DNA of 64,000 nucleotides from Sphagnum magellanicum (lineage: Eukaryota > Streptophyta > Sphagnopsida > Sphagnales > Sphagnaceae): contig CM038920.1 of the NCBI GenBank assembly GCA_021904315.1, forward strand, positions 13,888,001 to 13,952,000, read 5' to 3'. Numbering within the stretch: the first letter of the stretch is position 1; the number at the start of each line of letters is the position of its first letter. Below are positions 22,800-35,560 of the stretch, piece after piece. A program made the translations under genes and the position numbers. The notes under the pieces were generated by a model. That model had not been told where the DNA came from. It ran no database searches and worked only from the letters and a program-made list of their open reading frames with translations.

Positions 22800-24960
22800 C
22801 ATAAAATAAAACATGACAAAGGCAAAAAAATAAAAAAAGACCATTTAAGTACATGGTTTTACAAATTTGACATTTAAGCAAATACATAAGAAGATAGGAC
22901 CACAGTCCATGGATATGGAAATTTTACAAAAGGCAAAAAGAAATTACAAGCCAATCCCAATTCAAGTGGTTTTACAAATTGGATGATGCGTTCCCAACCC
23001 CCTTTATAGACTCAAATATGACTTTAAGGTGGAAATAACGGAAGAGTAAGGAGTTGGGGCACACTCCCTGGCTCGTAGCACTTTGGGGGTAGAGCAATGT
23101 GTTGGAGTTTTGGGTAGGGACTAAGAAGAGTGACAAGCATCAATTATTCACACGGACCTGCACAAACCAAACAACAAGTTGGTTAGTGCATAATTTGAGC
23201 ACTTTTGGTGCTAGGAAGAGCCACGGGAAAATTCGGATTCATGAGACTCACCACGACCTGGATTTGGGGGAAGCCATCACCTTCCCCCTTATAGTATACT
23301 CTGTGCCTTTCCATAAGGCCCACATCCAAATGGCATTTTGTCCCGAGACTCCCAAATGGGAGTCCCAAAATTCCCAAATTTGGGATTCCCATGATTTTGG
23401 GGGCCCATAATTTTGTGTGTAGACCTCTAATTGAGATGAGGTCTGAAGCAAAGTTGTAGCCTTCATCGAGAGCTTTTCAATCGCATGTCGCATGTCACCT
23501 GCACGCAAGGAAATCGAAGCGATTCTCGACTTTTAGTGGTCGGGAGTCAAATTGGCAATTTGACTTTCGACCCTTCTTTTGGCCATAACTTGTGTTTTAG
23601 GTGTCCAAATGGGTCATGTGAGCCCATTTTAGACATTTACGTTCTAAGAACTTTTCAATGATATAAGGAAATTTTCAATCCAACGAGTTTTGACATCTAC
23701 AATCGCCCTTTAAAAATTCGGGAGTTCACCGGGACTCCAATTCCCAAAATGGGAGTTGACTTGGGAGTGTGAGGGTTCATTCCCTCACACTCTTTTGCAC
23801 TTCTGGGAGCATGATATGTGATTTTTGGGCCTAGTCTTGGCCCGCACCTTTGCAAACCTTTGCCTTGGTCGCGAGCCCAAAGCTAGGGTTGCGACATTGG
23901 ACATAAACAAAAAAATAAGAAGACTGGGCTAGTTCATGTTTATGGAAATCTGACAAAGGAAGAAAATTCATAGGTGACCATATGATTTCATGGTTCTAGA
24001 ATGTCACAAAGACAAAAATAGTTCAAGAAAAGAAAACCATATGAATTCCACATTTAAAAATCTAAAAGAGGTAAAAAGATAATAAGACATGTAACTTCAT
24101 GGTTATGGAATTTAACAGAGGCAAAATATAAAAAGATTCATTTAAGTTCATAGGTCTAAAATCTAATAGAGGCAAAACATATGAAAATCATGTGTAGGTT
24201 CATGGTTACAAAATTAGATAGAGGCAAAATATAAGAAGATTGATCTAAGTTCAAAGTTCTATCTAATCCAACAAAGGCAAAATATATGAAAATTGATTTA
24301 AGTTTAGAGTTCCATCTAATCCGATATAAATAAAACATGTGAAAATTGTTCTAAGTTCAAAATTCATGAATTTGATAGAGGCCAAATATACAAAAGATTG
24401 ATATGAGTTCAAAGTTCCAAAATTTAACAAAGGCCAAATATAAAAAGATTTATTTAAGTTCAGAGTTCCATTTAATTTGATAGAAACAAAACATATGAAG
24501 ATTAATTTAAGTTCAAAGTTTTTGAATTTGACAGAGGCTGAATATGAGAAGATTGATTTGAGTTTTGAATTCTAGAATCTAACAAAGGATGAATATAAGA
24601 AGATTTATCTAAGTTCAAAGTTTCAAAATTTAATAGAGGCAAAAGATATGAAGATACCTTAAGTTCATGGTTATAGAATCTGACATTGACAAAAGATAAA
24701 AAGATCATAATTAAGTTCATGGTTCTAGAATCTAACAAAGGTAGAAAAATAAAAATACCATTTGATTTCATTTTTTAAGAATTTGACAAAAACAAAAAGA
24801 GGTGAAAACCATTTAAATTCATTGTTTTGGAATTTGACAAAGGTAGAAAGTCAAGAAGACCTTCATAGTTCATGGTTTTGGGATGTGACAAAAGTAGAAA
24901 GATAAAAAAACCATCAAACTTCATTAAAAGTACTTAAATGAAATCAAATTTACAAAACTC
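22800..24960. repeat. Minisatellite, period about 52 bp, split by a solo LTR
   Basis: Diverged units of 51-53 bp recur from about 23900 to 24930, each with the form GAGGCAAAATATAAGAAGAT, then TTAAGTTCA, then a variable GTTCTAGAATCTGACA. At least 15 units can be followed. The same pattern precedes 22984, so the LTR at 22984-23896 inserted into an existing array. Units of about 51 bp stay in frame on the minus strand as a 17-residue repeat (SSYLLPLLNF-type), giving misleading open frames. The array occupies the space between two blocks of the hAT-like transposase, perhaps an expanded intron. Confidence 0.8.
22984..23896 (-). mobile_element. Solo LTR (Ty3/gypsy family, long subfamily)
   Basis: On the minus strand it starts TGTCGCAACCCTAGC and ends CGCATCA, with the same internal landmarks as the LTR at 59994-60813. 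It is flanked by perfect 5-bp target-site duplications TTGGA (22979-22983 and 23897-23901), so both ends are exact. No internal element sequence remains: a solo LTR left by recombination. Fossil. Confidence 0.9.
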
Positions 24961-25612
24961 ATATCAATAGAAATAAGAAGGGTTGAAGGATTTACGTTTG
25001 CATTCAACTTTCACAAGTTGTACCATTGTGGCAAATGTAGCTTATGTCATTAGCATCATAACATTTGTATTAGGGCATAGTATACCCCAATGAGCCCATA
25101 GTTTTTCACCATTTATAATAAATGCAAAATGCTCAAGGCACTTTGTGTTATGATCAATCACCCATTTTGTATGGATTTGTTGGTGGTCACCTTGTAATAG
25201 TTCGTGGAAGGACCAAAATTCATCTCCTTGGAATGATAGAGTGGCATCATAGTACAAAATTGTATAATTGACCTTGGCATACCTTGATTGCAACTATGAA
25301 ATTAGATACGAAGATATCCCCCCGTTGTGCAAATTTGAGCAAGGATTGCATGTTTTCCATAAACAGCAAAATACATGTTAGCCTAAGCAACATATGAACA
25401 TCAGAAAGAAAACCCAAATTGGTTTGCACATACATCACACCATGCATAATTACCAATATACATCATTTTTGGGATTTGCAAAACACAAAAAAGGATAAAC
25501 CATGTTATCATGATAATCACCTAAACCAACAACATAAAAATAGAGAAATTTAGAATATAGATGTAGAATGGCAATTTAAGGAAATAAAAATACCTTTGCC
25601 ACATAGACTATA

Positions 25613-26429
25613 TGTCGCAACCCCACTTTGAGGGAAGTGTGAGGTCACCACTCACACTCCCGAAAATGGGACTTGGGAGTCCTCCGGGATTCCCGAAAAC
25701 TCAAAATGCGATTGCAGGGGTCAAAAAACCTTGCATTGAGGTGTTCTTTATACCGTTGGAAAGGTCTTGAAGTGTAGATGTCCAAAATGGCCTTGCATGA
25801 GCAATTTGGACATCTGCAACACAAGTTATGGTCGAAAGAAAGGCCGGGAGTCAAACTAACAGTTTAGCTCCCGACCACTAAAAGTCGAGAATCGACCCAA
25901 TTCCAATGCGTGCAGGTGAAGTGCAACACATTTTTGGAAAGCTTTCGAGGAGAACTACAACTTTGGTTTAGATTTTGTCCCGATCCGAGCTTGGGGCGAG
26001 AAGTTATGAACGCCCAAAGTCCCAGGAGTCCAAACCAGGACAGTTTCGGGACTCCACTTTGGGAGTCCCGAGAAAAAAAAGCCATTTGGATGCAAGTGCG
26101 GCGGAGAGTTGCAGAGAATACTATATGGGTGGCTTCCCTCGAGTTCAAGTCGTGATGAGTCAAGTGAGTTCAAGGTTGCCCGTGACTTGCCCCAACACCA
26201 AAAGGGTGCAGAATGAGTTCTAACCAACTTGTTAGTTGGATTTGGATGCAGAACTGAATAACTAAGTAGTTTGTCCCTCTTCCTAGTCTAATCCCGGAGC
26301 TTTCAGCACGCCCCTCTCACCCCCCTTTTAGTGCTGGAAGCTGGGAATGTGCCTTGAGTCCTTGTCAATTCCGCAACTTGAGCAAGTTAGTCCCAACTTG
26401 GGCCTAACCAAGGACTTAGGAATGCGTCA
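25613..26429 (+). mobile_element. Solo LTR (Ty3/gypsy family, short subfamily)
   Basis: Starts TGTCGCAACCCCACTTTG and ends AATGCGTCA. Flanks CTATA (25608-25612) and TTATA (26430-26434) agree in four of five bases, a slightly decayed target-site duplication. Closest in layout to the 5' LTR at 59994-60813. It interrupts an exon of the hAT-like transposase and is therefore younger than that gene. Fossil. Confidence 0.88.
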
Positions 26430-27610
26430 TTATAGAACAATCATTTTGCATCATCACAAGCAAAGGACGGTATTTTGCCATGATCTTGTTCAATGGACTA
26501 AACATGGACATCCATCTTGTTTTAACATTCTTGAGGATTTTGTTCCCCTTTGTTTCTAGGGTTTGAGTAAGTCTTTGGAATTTCATATGTCTTTTTGGTG
26601 AATGGTTAAAATAGCCATATATGTTGAACATAAAGCTTTTAATCTTAGCAATGAGGGTCAAATCTTGCAAGGATTGCACTACCAAATTAGTGTGGTGTGC
26701 AACACAATGCACACCCATGGAAAAGGGGGCCCATGAATCTTTGATTTGCTTTGTCAATTTAGTTTTGCCTCTTTGAAACACGTTCATTTCATCTGCCCCA
26801 AAACATAGGAGCTTTTTGGATAGCTCCTCCTTACTTAACCCCCCACCCTTCATCATAGAGATCATAATCACTTCAGTGAGGTTGTTAGAACTCGATCCAT
26901 CAACAATTCGGTCAACACATATTAAAATAGGGACTTTGGTCCAACCAACAACCACGTAGGCATGGACATATATCCAATAACCATTATCTATGGTTGTCAC
27001 CTCATCACAATAACATGCCAAGAATTAGGTAGATTGTATGGTTTGGATAGTGGCTTTCTAGACTTGTTGATAGATAAATTCAGCAAATGTTCAGCTAGTA
27101 AATCAGACCAATCCATGTTCGGATTATTAGAGACCTTCAAGTTGGCAAATAAGTCATACATTGTTTCATATTCTAGCATAGGGTGGCCATGAGAAAGAAT
27201 ATGAATCATGGGTTTGAATTGAATTATCTTTTGAGTCCCCTCTCTTGGGGGTTTGTTGATTTGCTGTAGGATAAAATTTGGACCTTGTTGGGCCCATAAT
27301 CACATTTTTTCAAATGGGCACAATCCTTGGCAATGTATTCCCCCTCTTTTTTCACCCCAAGTCAAGGTAAGTCACAAATTGCTATCTTATGACTAGCATG
27401 TTTAGTTAGAGTATCCCATTTGCATTTGATTTTTTCCCCCTTGTTTTCAATCAAGGAGTAAACTTTGCACCTCATAGTTTAGATAATCCCATTAATAGCC
27501 ATTAACCCCTCAGCCCATGGTAATTTTCTTGCCCGTTCTACCTGGAACTTTCTACTATTATCATATGATTTTTTGTGAACCTTCTTCCCAATGCCATCCA
27601 CACCAAGCAT

Positions 27611-28060
27611 TTATTTCTTCCTTGGGGGGTTAGCTTGGGGATCAGATTGGGAGTTTAATAGCTCCACGATTTCATCAAGATCTATAGTTGTAAAATCAAG
27701 GATTTCAAGGAAGATTTCATCAGGATCTACATCAATAACATTAGGGATTTTGGGGAAGAATTCAGGTATTGCAAAAGAAGAATGAGGGTTTTGGAGCTTT
27801 GGGGATTTGGTTGCTCCTACTGGGCTGACATTCAATTTTGGAGATTCAAGCCAAGCTCCAACTAATGGCAATTTTGGCCCACTATCACAAGAGCTATACG
27901 ACCTTGGGAACATATTGGAATAAGATACAATACATAATGGCATGGTAAGGGTTGTGTTCCTTGAATAGTTGAAATGTTGGAATATTGAAGAAGACATAGT
28001 AAACAAACTAGCTAAAAAGAAGGAGAAAGGTGAAACATTGTGAAAAAGGGGGGGGGTCAA
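27611..28060 (-). CDS. Unrecognised 149-aa frame, perhaps the upstream part of the hAT-like gene
   Basis: An open frame ending NPPRKK lies directly upstream of the zinc-finger block of the transposase remnant. It has an acidic stretch, DPDEIFLEILDFTTIDLDEI, and a Ser/Pro-rich middle. No family was recognised. Position and strand suggest that it was the N-terminal part of the same transposon gene. A chance frame in AT-rich DNA cannot be excluded. Confidence 0.35.
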   Translation of the reverse strand: MTPPLFHNVSPFSFFLASLFTMSSSIFQHFNYSRNTTLTMPLCIVSYSNMFPRSYSSCDSGPKLPLVGAWLESPKLNVSPVGATKSPKLQNPHSSFAIPEFFPKIPNVIDVDPDEIFLEILDFTTIDLDEIVELLNSQSDPQANPPRKK

Positions 28061-31000
28061 AACTAGCCAAAAACATACTAAAAAGCAAAAACACTGTGAT
28101 AAATGGGGGTCAAAGCTCTTTGAACTCTATTCGCTAGTAGACAAAACCATTATGAAGGGGTCAAAGCTTTTTATACCCTACTTGTAGGTAGCCAAAAACA
28201 CAATGAAAGGGTTGAAGCTCTTTAAACCCTCTTGCATAAGAATGTGCAACTCTAAAGCATAGAACAAATTGAATAAAAAAAATGCAAAATGCAAATAAAG
28301 CTTTGAAAATCCAAACAAAATCAAGTCTAGAGTGGTCAAAAACACTATGAAAGGGGTTGAATTTCCTTTAAACCCTCCTTGCAAAAGAAAAACAGAAAGA
28401 ACTTGTAGAAGAACAACAAAAGGCTTGGAATAGAAAGGATTTGCATAAGAAGAAGAACTCCTAAAATGGACAAATGGAATAACAAGTTGTAAGGTGTGAT
28501 CAAGAAACTTACCTTGAGTTTCGCTTTGCAAATTTGAGCCAAAATCCAATATACAATTTTATTGAATCCCAATTTTGCCATTTTCAAACCTAAAACAACC
28601 ACCCCCATAATTTTGCACAAATCCACAAACACAAGTATAAATATCAACCTTCGCAAAAATCAAACAAAACAAGAACATGAAATTGGAAATGAATTGAAGG
28701 ATTGGGAATTGGGAGTGACAGTTTTAGCTTTCAAGCATAACAAAAAGTTGTGTACACCCATTGCATTTTGGATGGCTAACAATAAGTAGGAATGAAGAAG
28801 ATGATTTAGGCGATCCCAATTATAAGAAGAGTAGATCTTGTAACAAGTTTGGTGAAAGAATTGCACTCTGGAGCACCATTATTGGCAATGGTAGCAATTT
28901 TGTGAAAGCAACAAGGTTCCTATTGAAAAGCTTGCAACCATTGAGGGTGATTAGAATTAAGGTTTTGGCACAAATGGGCAATGAGGTCACATCCTTGCTA
29001 GCTACATTAACAATTTTTTTGGCGATCTAGTCACATTTGGTAGATGTATAATAACAACCTAAATGTTCATCCAAAAACAATGATGACGAACTACATCCTA
29101 TACATCCTATTAGCCCCGTTGCACCACCTCAACAAATGTCAAAATTTGGCCACAGATCGCCAAGAAAAAAAAGGCTAGACCTAAAGTACCACTACTTGTT
29201 GCCTGGTGAGTACATGAGCTAATATCAGCCTATTATCGATACCTCAGTTGTGCATGAACCACATCCTAGTTACCAAGATGGAAGGTTGGATTTTAGCTTA
29301 TCCTGTAAACCCTCCTACTTCCCCCCTCACAACACCTAGGTTATAACTAATTATGTAAGTGGGTAAACATTGAAAGTAAGTAAATACGGAATGCGAATGA
29401 TTTTAGTACATTATTACAAAATGTGAATGCAGTTTATTAGTTCTCATTCATTAAATCAATGAATTCACCATTTTTCAACTAATCCCTGTTTTCTAAGATT
29501 AGTGAATTCACTCAAAATCTAGTGAAATCACTTGGCGTACAAGGACACATTTTGTTGTAATATTTAAGTAAATACCTAGTAAGCTATGACACTTGATGAA
29601 TACTTAGTAGATGCATGTGAAAATTAGGTAGGTAGGTATGAGCTATGGCAGTTGGTGACTATTAAGTAGGTAGATGCATATGGATGGTTAGTACATATCT
29701 AACCAACATGGTCAGCAATTGAACAGGGATAAAATGAAAAAGTGTTTCCTATCCACAGGTCATCCCATCCCGTGTTGGCTGCAGGTGCAGTCTGGCCATG
29801 GTACCTATAAAGTTTGAATCTTTTCATAGGGGAACATGTATATTTTGCTCCAAAGGGCTTCAAGTCAAATACACAAGAATTTTTAATTCGGTGGGGTTGG
29901 ATGGTGGGAGGAATCAACTAAGTACATGTCAAGTCTCCAAAGGGGCTGAGAACTGTGCCAATGAAAAGAGTCATAATTCGTAATAGGTGCATGAGCTGTA
30001 CTAGGGTCACCGGATACAGTTGAAAGTCTCAATTGGCAACTTCCCTTTCCTTATGCAGTCCAAGTGATCCTTTCCCTTAGATACTGTAGAAGTGGTTAGC
30101 TGCACCTGCACCCAATCAAGCAAAATCCTTTACTGAACTTGCCTTGAAGAGGATTTGCTTGATTGTCTATAGTGCTGGTTCAGTACTAATTCTCCTAATT
30201 CCCTCTTTAGTCAAAACTCATTCACACATTCAATGAAAGGACATTTTCTGTTTTTGTGCCTCAAAAAGAATGTGTTTTTAAAAATTATATATACATTCAA
30301 TCATGTGAGGTAGCCAAATATGTGATCATCTGCAAGAAGATTTAGCCAAATGCTGAGCAAAATATAATACAAAATTTTCAATTTCATAACAAAATCTTTT
30401 GTATAGGTTGAAATCAGATATTCCATGTTGAAAAATTGTGAAAATCCTTGATTGATCACTTCCAACCTAGAAACACATAATCAACCTCACTGAAAATGTG
30501 AGTGAGTAAATCAGTGTTGTACCAATATATAGGGTATACACAATCTGGGTATATAGTACCAGTATGAGTACTAGTATTGAAGAACATACCAGTCAGGTAT
30601 GACCTGAGGCAATACCAGGTATATGACTATCACTACCAATACCAAGTTTATACCTGTCATGTAGGAGGCAAGAATCAGCCTTGCACCTAATACCAGTACC
30701 AGACTGACCTTTATGATCCAGTGACAGTAAGGATATATAGTCAGGCAGGTACCAAGACCGAAGACACCTTGAACCTTTCAAAATTCCAACTATGTCCCTA
30801 TGTGTTCTCTTATTTTTGTTGCTACTGCATGCCACAGCCTCAAAATTTCAGCCTTCCACTCGTCTCGACTGTCCAATTTCACCACTGTTCATCCCTCATC
30901 CATATTAGAGCGGCCAACTTCTTGTTAACTGACATGTATGTACACCATAAGTCTTAGCCATCATCATACTTCAATAGCAAACACACTGGATGGGATTCTT

Positions 31001-31619
31001 TAAAAAGCTTTTGCTAAATTTGGTGAATAGAAAACACCCAAAAGACACTGAGGTCTTCACATTTTTAAACCTAGCAGTTTCAATTTTGGCACAATTTTTT
31101 TTCTAGTTCAAGAACCTCTGGGCCCGGTTCAAAAACTGAGTCCAGTTCCATATACACATTACAGACTCCCCCAAAGCTAGGGATTGTTTCATGTTGAGTA
31201 TTTTGTAAAACATAAAGTCTTGTACAGATTTTTAGTGTAAACAGCCACACCTTATGAAATGTATTTTTTCCCTCCATTGTTTAGGGGGCATTTGAAGAAA
31301 TGGAATGCTCACTTCAGCAAGCGTTCCAGAGTTTTGAAGTGCCCTGCATCCTTTTTTCCATGATATGGATATCACAAGATTTCTTTTAAAGAACGCAGAT
31401 CTTTACACTTGCTAAAGCCCTCCACCATGGTCTTTACTGAAATTGGGGCATTTGTTCAAGTTTGCTTTGTGCACGTCCTTATTCCAGTAAAGCCCATGGA
31501 AGCGCTTGACCCATAAATTGGGCTTGCATTTGGCTCTCAGCTCACACACCCTTGGGCTTTACCCTACACAGAACTCATATTTAATGCATTATAGCAGCAG
31601 TCTTATTCTGGTCTTATTC
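28061..31619. other. Long intergenic stretch with degenerate repeats, no recognised gene
   Basis: Short direct repeats of the type AAAACACTATGAAAGGG-TTGAAGCTCTTTAAACCCT recur between about 28090 and 28380. From about 30510 to 30760 degenerate copies of TACCAGTA and its complement accumulate. Open frames such as 28178-28549 and 28761-29030 show no motif. No host gene or RNA is visible. Confidence 0.5.
30510..30760. repeat. Degenerate short-unit repeat (ACCAGTAT / ATACCAGT)
   Basis: More than a dozen imperfect copies of TACCAG, ACCAGTA and their complements occur in about 250 bases (for example ATAGTACCAGTATGAGTACT and ACCAGTACCAGACTG). It looks like a decayed simple-sequence array. Confidence 0.6.
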
Positions 31620-33000
31620 TCATCTGGAATAGACTAATATTGTCGTGATGAATCTGCCGGTCAGCATTTGTGCAGAACTCTGTAGACCTAATCGGCAGGT
31701 CTTGCCAATGCTGTAGCCTCACCGCTGTTTTGCCCGATTCCGGCTCCTAGCGAGCCTATGACTGAGAACAGAAGCGGAGGATGATGGACTAGTGTAGCAG
31801 ATCCTCGGAGAAGTTCACACGAGCAATACGCCTGTCGAAGTTGAAGGAAGGCGTTCTGGAGGGCACACGAGTTTCAGTGAAGCCGAAACCAGTACGTAGT
31901 AGGAACTCAACCAAACGACGAGCTGAGCGATAGAGGTGGCAGAATACCGGTTTGCGAAAATCAGAGGCCTAATAATAGACATTCGCGGTCACTTTCCTTG
32001 TCAATCTTTCATGGACTACTCTAGCGTTGGGACCACAGTGAATAGCAGGGAATGCGATAGTACTGGCAGCTATGACTGGGGACGGAACATCAAAAAGCAA
32101 AAGCGGGAGTTTCGGTGGGCACGAATGCTTTTGTATGTTGATGAAATATTACTTCCGAGTTTGTGCGACTAGTTGGAATGCACAAATGAATGACGAAAAA
32201 CTAGTCTTTGGCGATCAGAGGCTAGTAGGGAGTCGCGCCCTAAGTGTGGAAAGCATGAACTGCCTCAAAACTCAGGTGTTTCGGGCAGTATTGCATACTC
32301 TCGGGGTACTAGCCAGTGTAATGCATCTGATCAGCCGCAGACCGACCACAAAACCTTCGCTACCCTGTTTTCCCTCAAAAATTCTGGTAGTAACGATATG
32401 AATTCGCCGTTGCAAACCGTAATCAATACCTTTCGGTTCATTGCGGCTGACGGAGGAATTGTCGGGAACTTTTGCTATTCGACATAGATTACTGGCTGGG
32501 GGTTCGGGGCTGCGATGGCATCATGAAAACCGGCTTGGAATTGTAGGTCTTCAGTTACATGGCTATGAAAGCCGATTCTGCATCGCCTGTACGGACTAAA
32601 TGTACGTCGACCGCATCGTCTGGTTTCGCGGAATCCGAAACTGAACGCCGGAATAATCTCTTCAGGGTTCTTGAAATCTAACCGCGACTCCATAGCCTCC
32701 ACTAAAGTCGAAATATCACAGAAGAAATGAAAGAGGCGTCCCTGACAAAAGTCTCGAATGACGCATATTGACCAGACCCCTGCCACCAGTTGACATTTTC
32801 CTGCGAGGTTGGATATGTATCAGCTTACTATTCAACTTGGTGAATCTGGTCGTGCAGCTTTTCCTTACGTCGTTGTTCACAGTTCGCATCTGTTGCAGGC
32901 TCTTCTAAGCCGGTCTTCTATTCCTGGACAAGAACCTGTCTGATCTTCAACCTCACCCTCACGCGCTCTTCTCTGTTCTTTTTTGTTTTTCCCTTTTTTT
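31620..33000. other. GC-richer island; possible unrecognised gene
   Basis: Base composition rises clearly here, with many CG dinucleotides, as in the two peptide-gene islands. Open frames exist on both strands: plus 31936-32172 and 32072-32401, minus 32475-32786 (FCDISTLVEAMESRLDF... SFGFRETRRCGRRTF). None is recognised, and no signal peptide or NPG-type C-terminus like that of the peptide genes was found. A pyrimidine-rich segment at 32940-33000 could be a leader. It may hold a lineage-specific gene or a gene relic. Confidence 0.3.
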
Positions 33001-35329
33001 AATCTACACTCATTGTCGTGTTACCTTTAATTGTTGTTGTGGAGATTTCTCTGCAACTTCATCAATCTCTCTTTTTTTAATCTTTTTCTGGAACACAGCA
33101 ACTGACCTGACTGACAAGCTATTGGCAGTTCTTTTGTAAATTTGACTTGTACACGATGATGCAACAAAGTCAACAGCAACAACACACAACAAGCATTTTT
33201 TAGGATTTCCTGTGGGACCATCAAGAAAAACTTGGATTTCCCCTATGCAAACATGAAATGGCTTGTTTGACAATGGGAAAACACAAAGATCCCCCTTATT
33301 TCCCAGTGGAAAAATCAGAATAAAACATTGAAATATTGGTCTCACAATGTCTTTGGAGAGTTTACCCTGTATTTTGTTAATTCAACTTCAATTTGGTAGA
33401 GGTTTCCATTCATTTTCCCCACAGGAAATGCCAAGAAAGGAAAGTTTGTTGTGACAGTCACGTCAAATCATTGATCTATTGCCTGCTCCGGATCAATGTC
33501 AAAGGAGCACAATTAGCACTCGGTAGTTTCTTCTGAAGTTCATCAATGCATCAGAAAATTCCGTAGAAGGTAAGGACGGAATCTTTGTCGCTTATGAAAT
33601 ACAATTTGTCACTCGACATAGAAAGTGGTCACAAGAACAGAAGTGCTGACTTCGTGCAGATACACTGTGTGAATTCAGATACGTATTTGGAACTCTGGAA
33701 TTGCCCTGGGCAAACTAGTACAAACACTTGTACTAGTGTAACCAAAAAAAAAGGGGCTAGATAAACTCCCTAAGAACACATTTAACATACATCAAATTCC
33801 AGCATCAGCTGTATAAACAAGATTCATGAAATCCATAATTTATCCAGCTTTTCCACTGTTATATGTTCAGGAAGACTAGCTATCCCATGTTGTCAGATAA
33901 CTGAAAATATGTCTACAGGGGTCAGACCACTCCGGTTTCACTCTCTTGAGCTTCAACTGACCAAACCGGCATATCTGGAACTTCTCTCAACATCAGTACA
34001 ATCAATCAATAAACAGCTATTACAGCTTAACCCAATGTCACTCAAGCCATTCCCATACCCGCAACTGCCAATAATTTCCTTGTAGACAACACTCTAAAAC
34101 TTCTGACAGCACATAAAGCCCAACTTGGAATGCTGATGTCCCCATTCACTTTGCAATACAAACTCAGGAAGTTTGACAAATGTTGCTTGACACCAACCAG
34201 AAAAATTCTACAGAACCCAATTAAGTGGTGTAAGCACACATTCGGAGGTCCCAGGCTGTTGGGTACTCTCTTCCATATTCCAAAACACTCAACATCCCCA
34301 CAACAATAATCACTCAAACATGCTCCTTTGCCAATTGGTCGCTCACGAAATCCCTAGATCACTCATCATTCCCCTGATCATAGACTTATTTCCATGAATC
34401 CACACATATTCTTTCTAAGAGGTCAACTGCGCAGCGGAAAAGCAAGATAATCCTCCAGAAAGATAGTCACAACCTACTAATTTCGGGCATTCCTCCCTCA
34501 AGCACAAGTCCAAATTCTGCATCAATCTCTACATACAAAATCACACAACACCAGCCAGAATACTTAGCTTCCAAAACACCGCCCCTTTGTAGTTGCGCTA
34601 CTCCCTTGCTCCATACCTCGAACCATTCCCCTCCATACAAGAGTAAAACAACGATCATTATGCTAATCCCTAAACTTTCACATAAACTTAAAAACAAGCT
34701 TATCAGCACATCAAAGCTTCTTCCAGGGAAACCTCTCTGTGAAGAACAAAACGACAAAACAGTGGACAGTTTCTGGCGCCATGAGTCTGATGGAGATTTG
34801 CCTGTCCAAACAGTAACCCTAAAGACCTTCCATCCATACTTTTCTGTTACACTAGATCATGGTGAAAGAGTTCCTATGTTTTTTTTCTTGTTTTCTTCTT
34901 TCAATTTTGTGATGTAGCAGAAGTCGAGATGATTTAAAACCAAATCAAGGTATAAACAAAAGATGAAAGTAAAAAAAAAAGTCTTGAGCTATATTGTATG
35001 CTACCCATAGTTAGTAGATAGTTGATACCAAAATCTGGTGATTTGTTTTTTTAAAAATTGAGATTTGGTGAAGAAAAACCCCAAACACACTTATTTGTCA
35101 CCATTTAAAATAACTTCCAGCTAGTGCAAACGAAACCACTGTTAAAAAAGTTTCCAGAATTTTTTTGGTTGATTTTAAGCACTTTAAATATTGGGTTGAA
35201 AATTAAATCAGGATCCTCAAGTTCAAGTTATCTAGGAAGATAGCTAAACACACTAAAGCTATATGTAAAATAACCTTAATATGTTTGAGTTTAGATTTCA
35301 TCCCCAACCCCTTATAAATCCCCCAAGGG
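33001..35329. other. Intergenic stretch, no recognised gene
   Basis: Minus-strand frames at 33010-33345, 34042-34317 and 34467-34757 and a plus frame at 34606-34917 have no recognised domain. Composition is mixed. Nothing is firmly supported. Confidence 0.4.
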
Positions 35330-35560
35330 AAACTATGGTCCAAAAAGGAATGTCTAACTGAAAAAGGATTATAAAAGATAATTTTAAATTAAATTTTATA
35401 ATGTTCAATATATTACAACTATGGTGTATTGTTGTGTTTTTATATTTATAATCTTAAGAATATATATTTTTTAATTTATTAATTATTGAATGTTAGGAAT
35501 TTTTTTTCAAATGAGTCTTCAATTAAATTATGATAAGTTGTTCATAATATAGTTTTCATA
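35330..35560. repeat. Dispersed AT-rich repeat, copy 1
   Basis: Shares an ordered series of landmarks with 40705-40940: GGAATGTCTAA / GGAGTGTCTAA, TATATTACAACTATGGTGTATT / TATATTGTAACTATGGTGTATT, AATATATATTTTT, TAATTATTG. Both copies are in the same orientation and strongly diverged, so an old dispersed element of unknown class. Confidence 0.55.

Larger units (their letters stand above)
22151..27600 (-). pseudogene. Decayed hAT-like transposase gene with later insertions
   Basis: Three minus-strand blocks read in order as a plant hAT-like (RNase H-fold) transposase. Block 1 (27600 to 26435) starts with a zinc-finger-like region MRCKVYSLIENKGEK... CKWDTLTKHASHK around 27300-27480 and includes GADEMNVFQRGKTKL, GVHCVAHHTNLVVQSL and VKTRWMSM (26416-27021). 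Block 2 (25456-25042) has FLSDVHMLLRLTCILLFMEN and FIVAIKVCQGQLYNF. Block 3 (22654-22151) is the C-terminal dimerisation part, IAIVHVLGFVEDEGYFNF and LKNKVRNRLNNHLQLVV. Several stops break the first block, including two near the zinc finger. A solo LTR lies at 25613-26429 within the exon joining blocks 1 and 2; a minisatellite and another solo LTR fill the gap before block 3. No terminal inverted repeats of the transposon were found. Not functional. Confidence 0.75.

Noticed and set aside
24156-24771. Minus-strand leucine/serine-rich open frames
   Set aside because: They follow the 52-bp minisatellite period and carry no independent coding signal.
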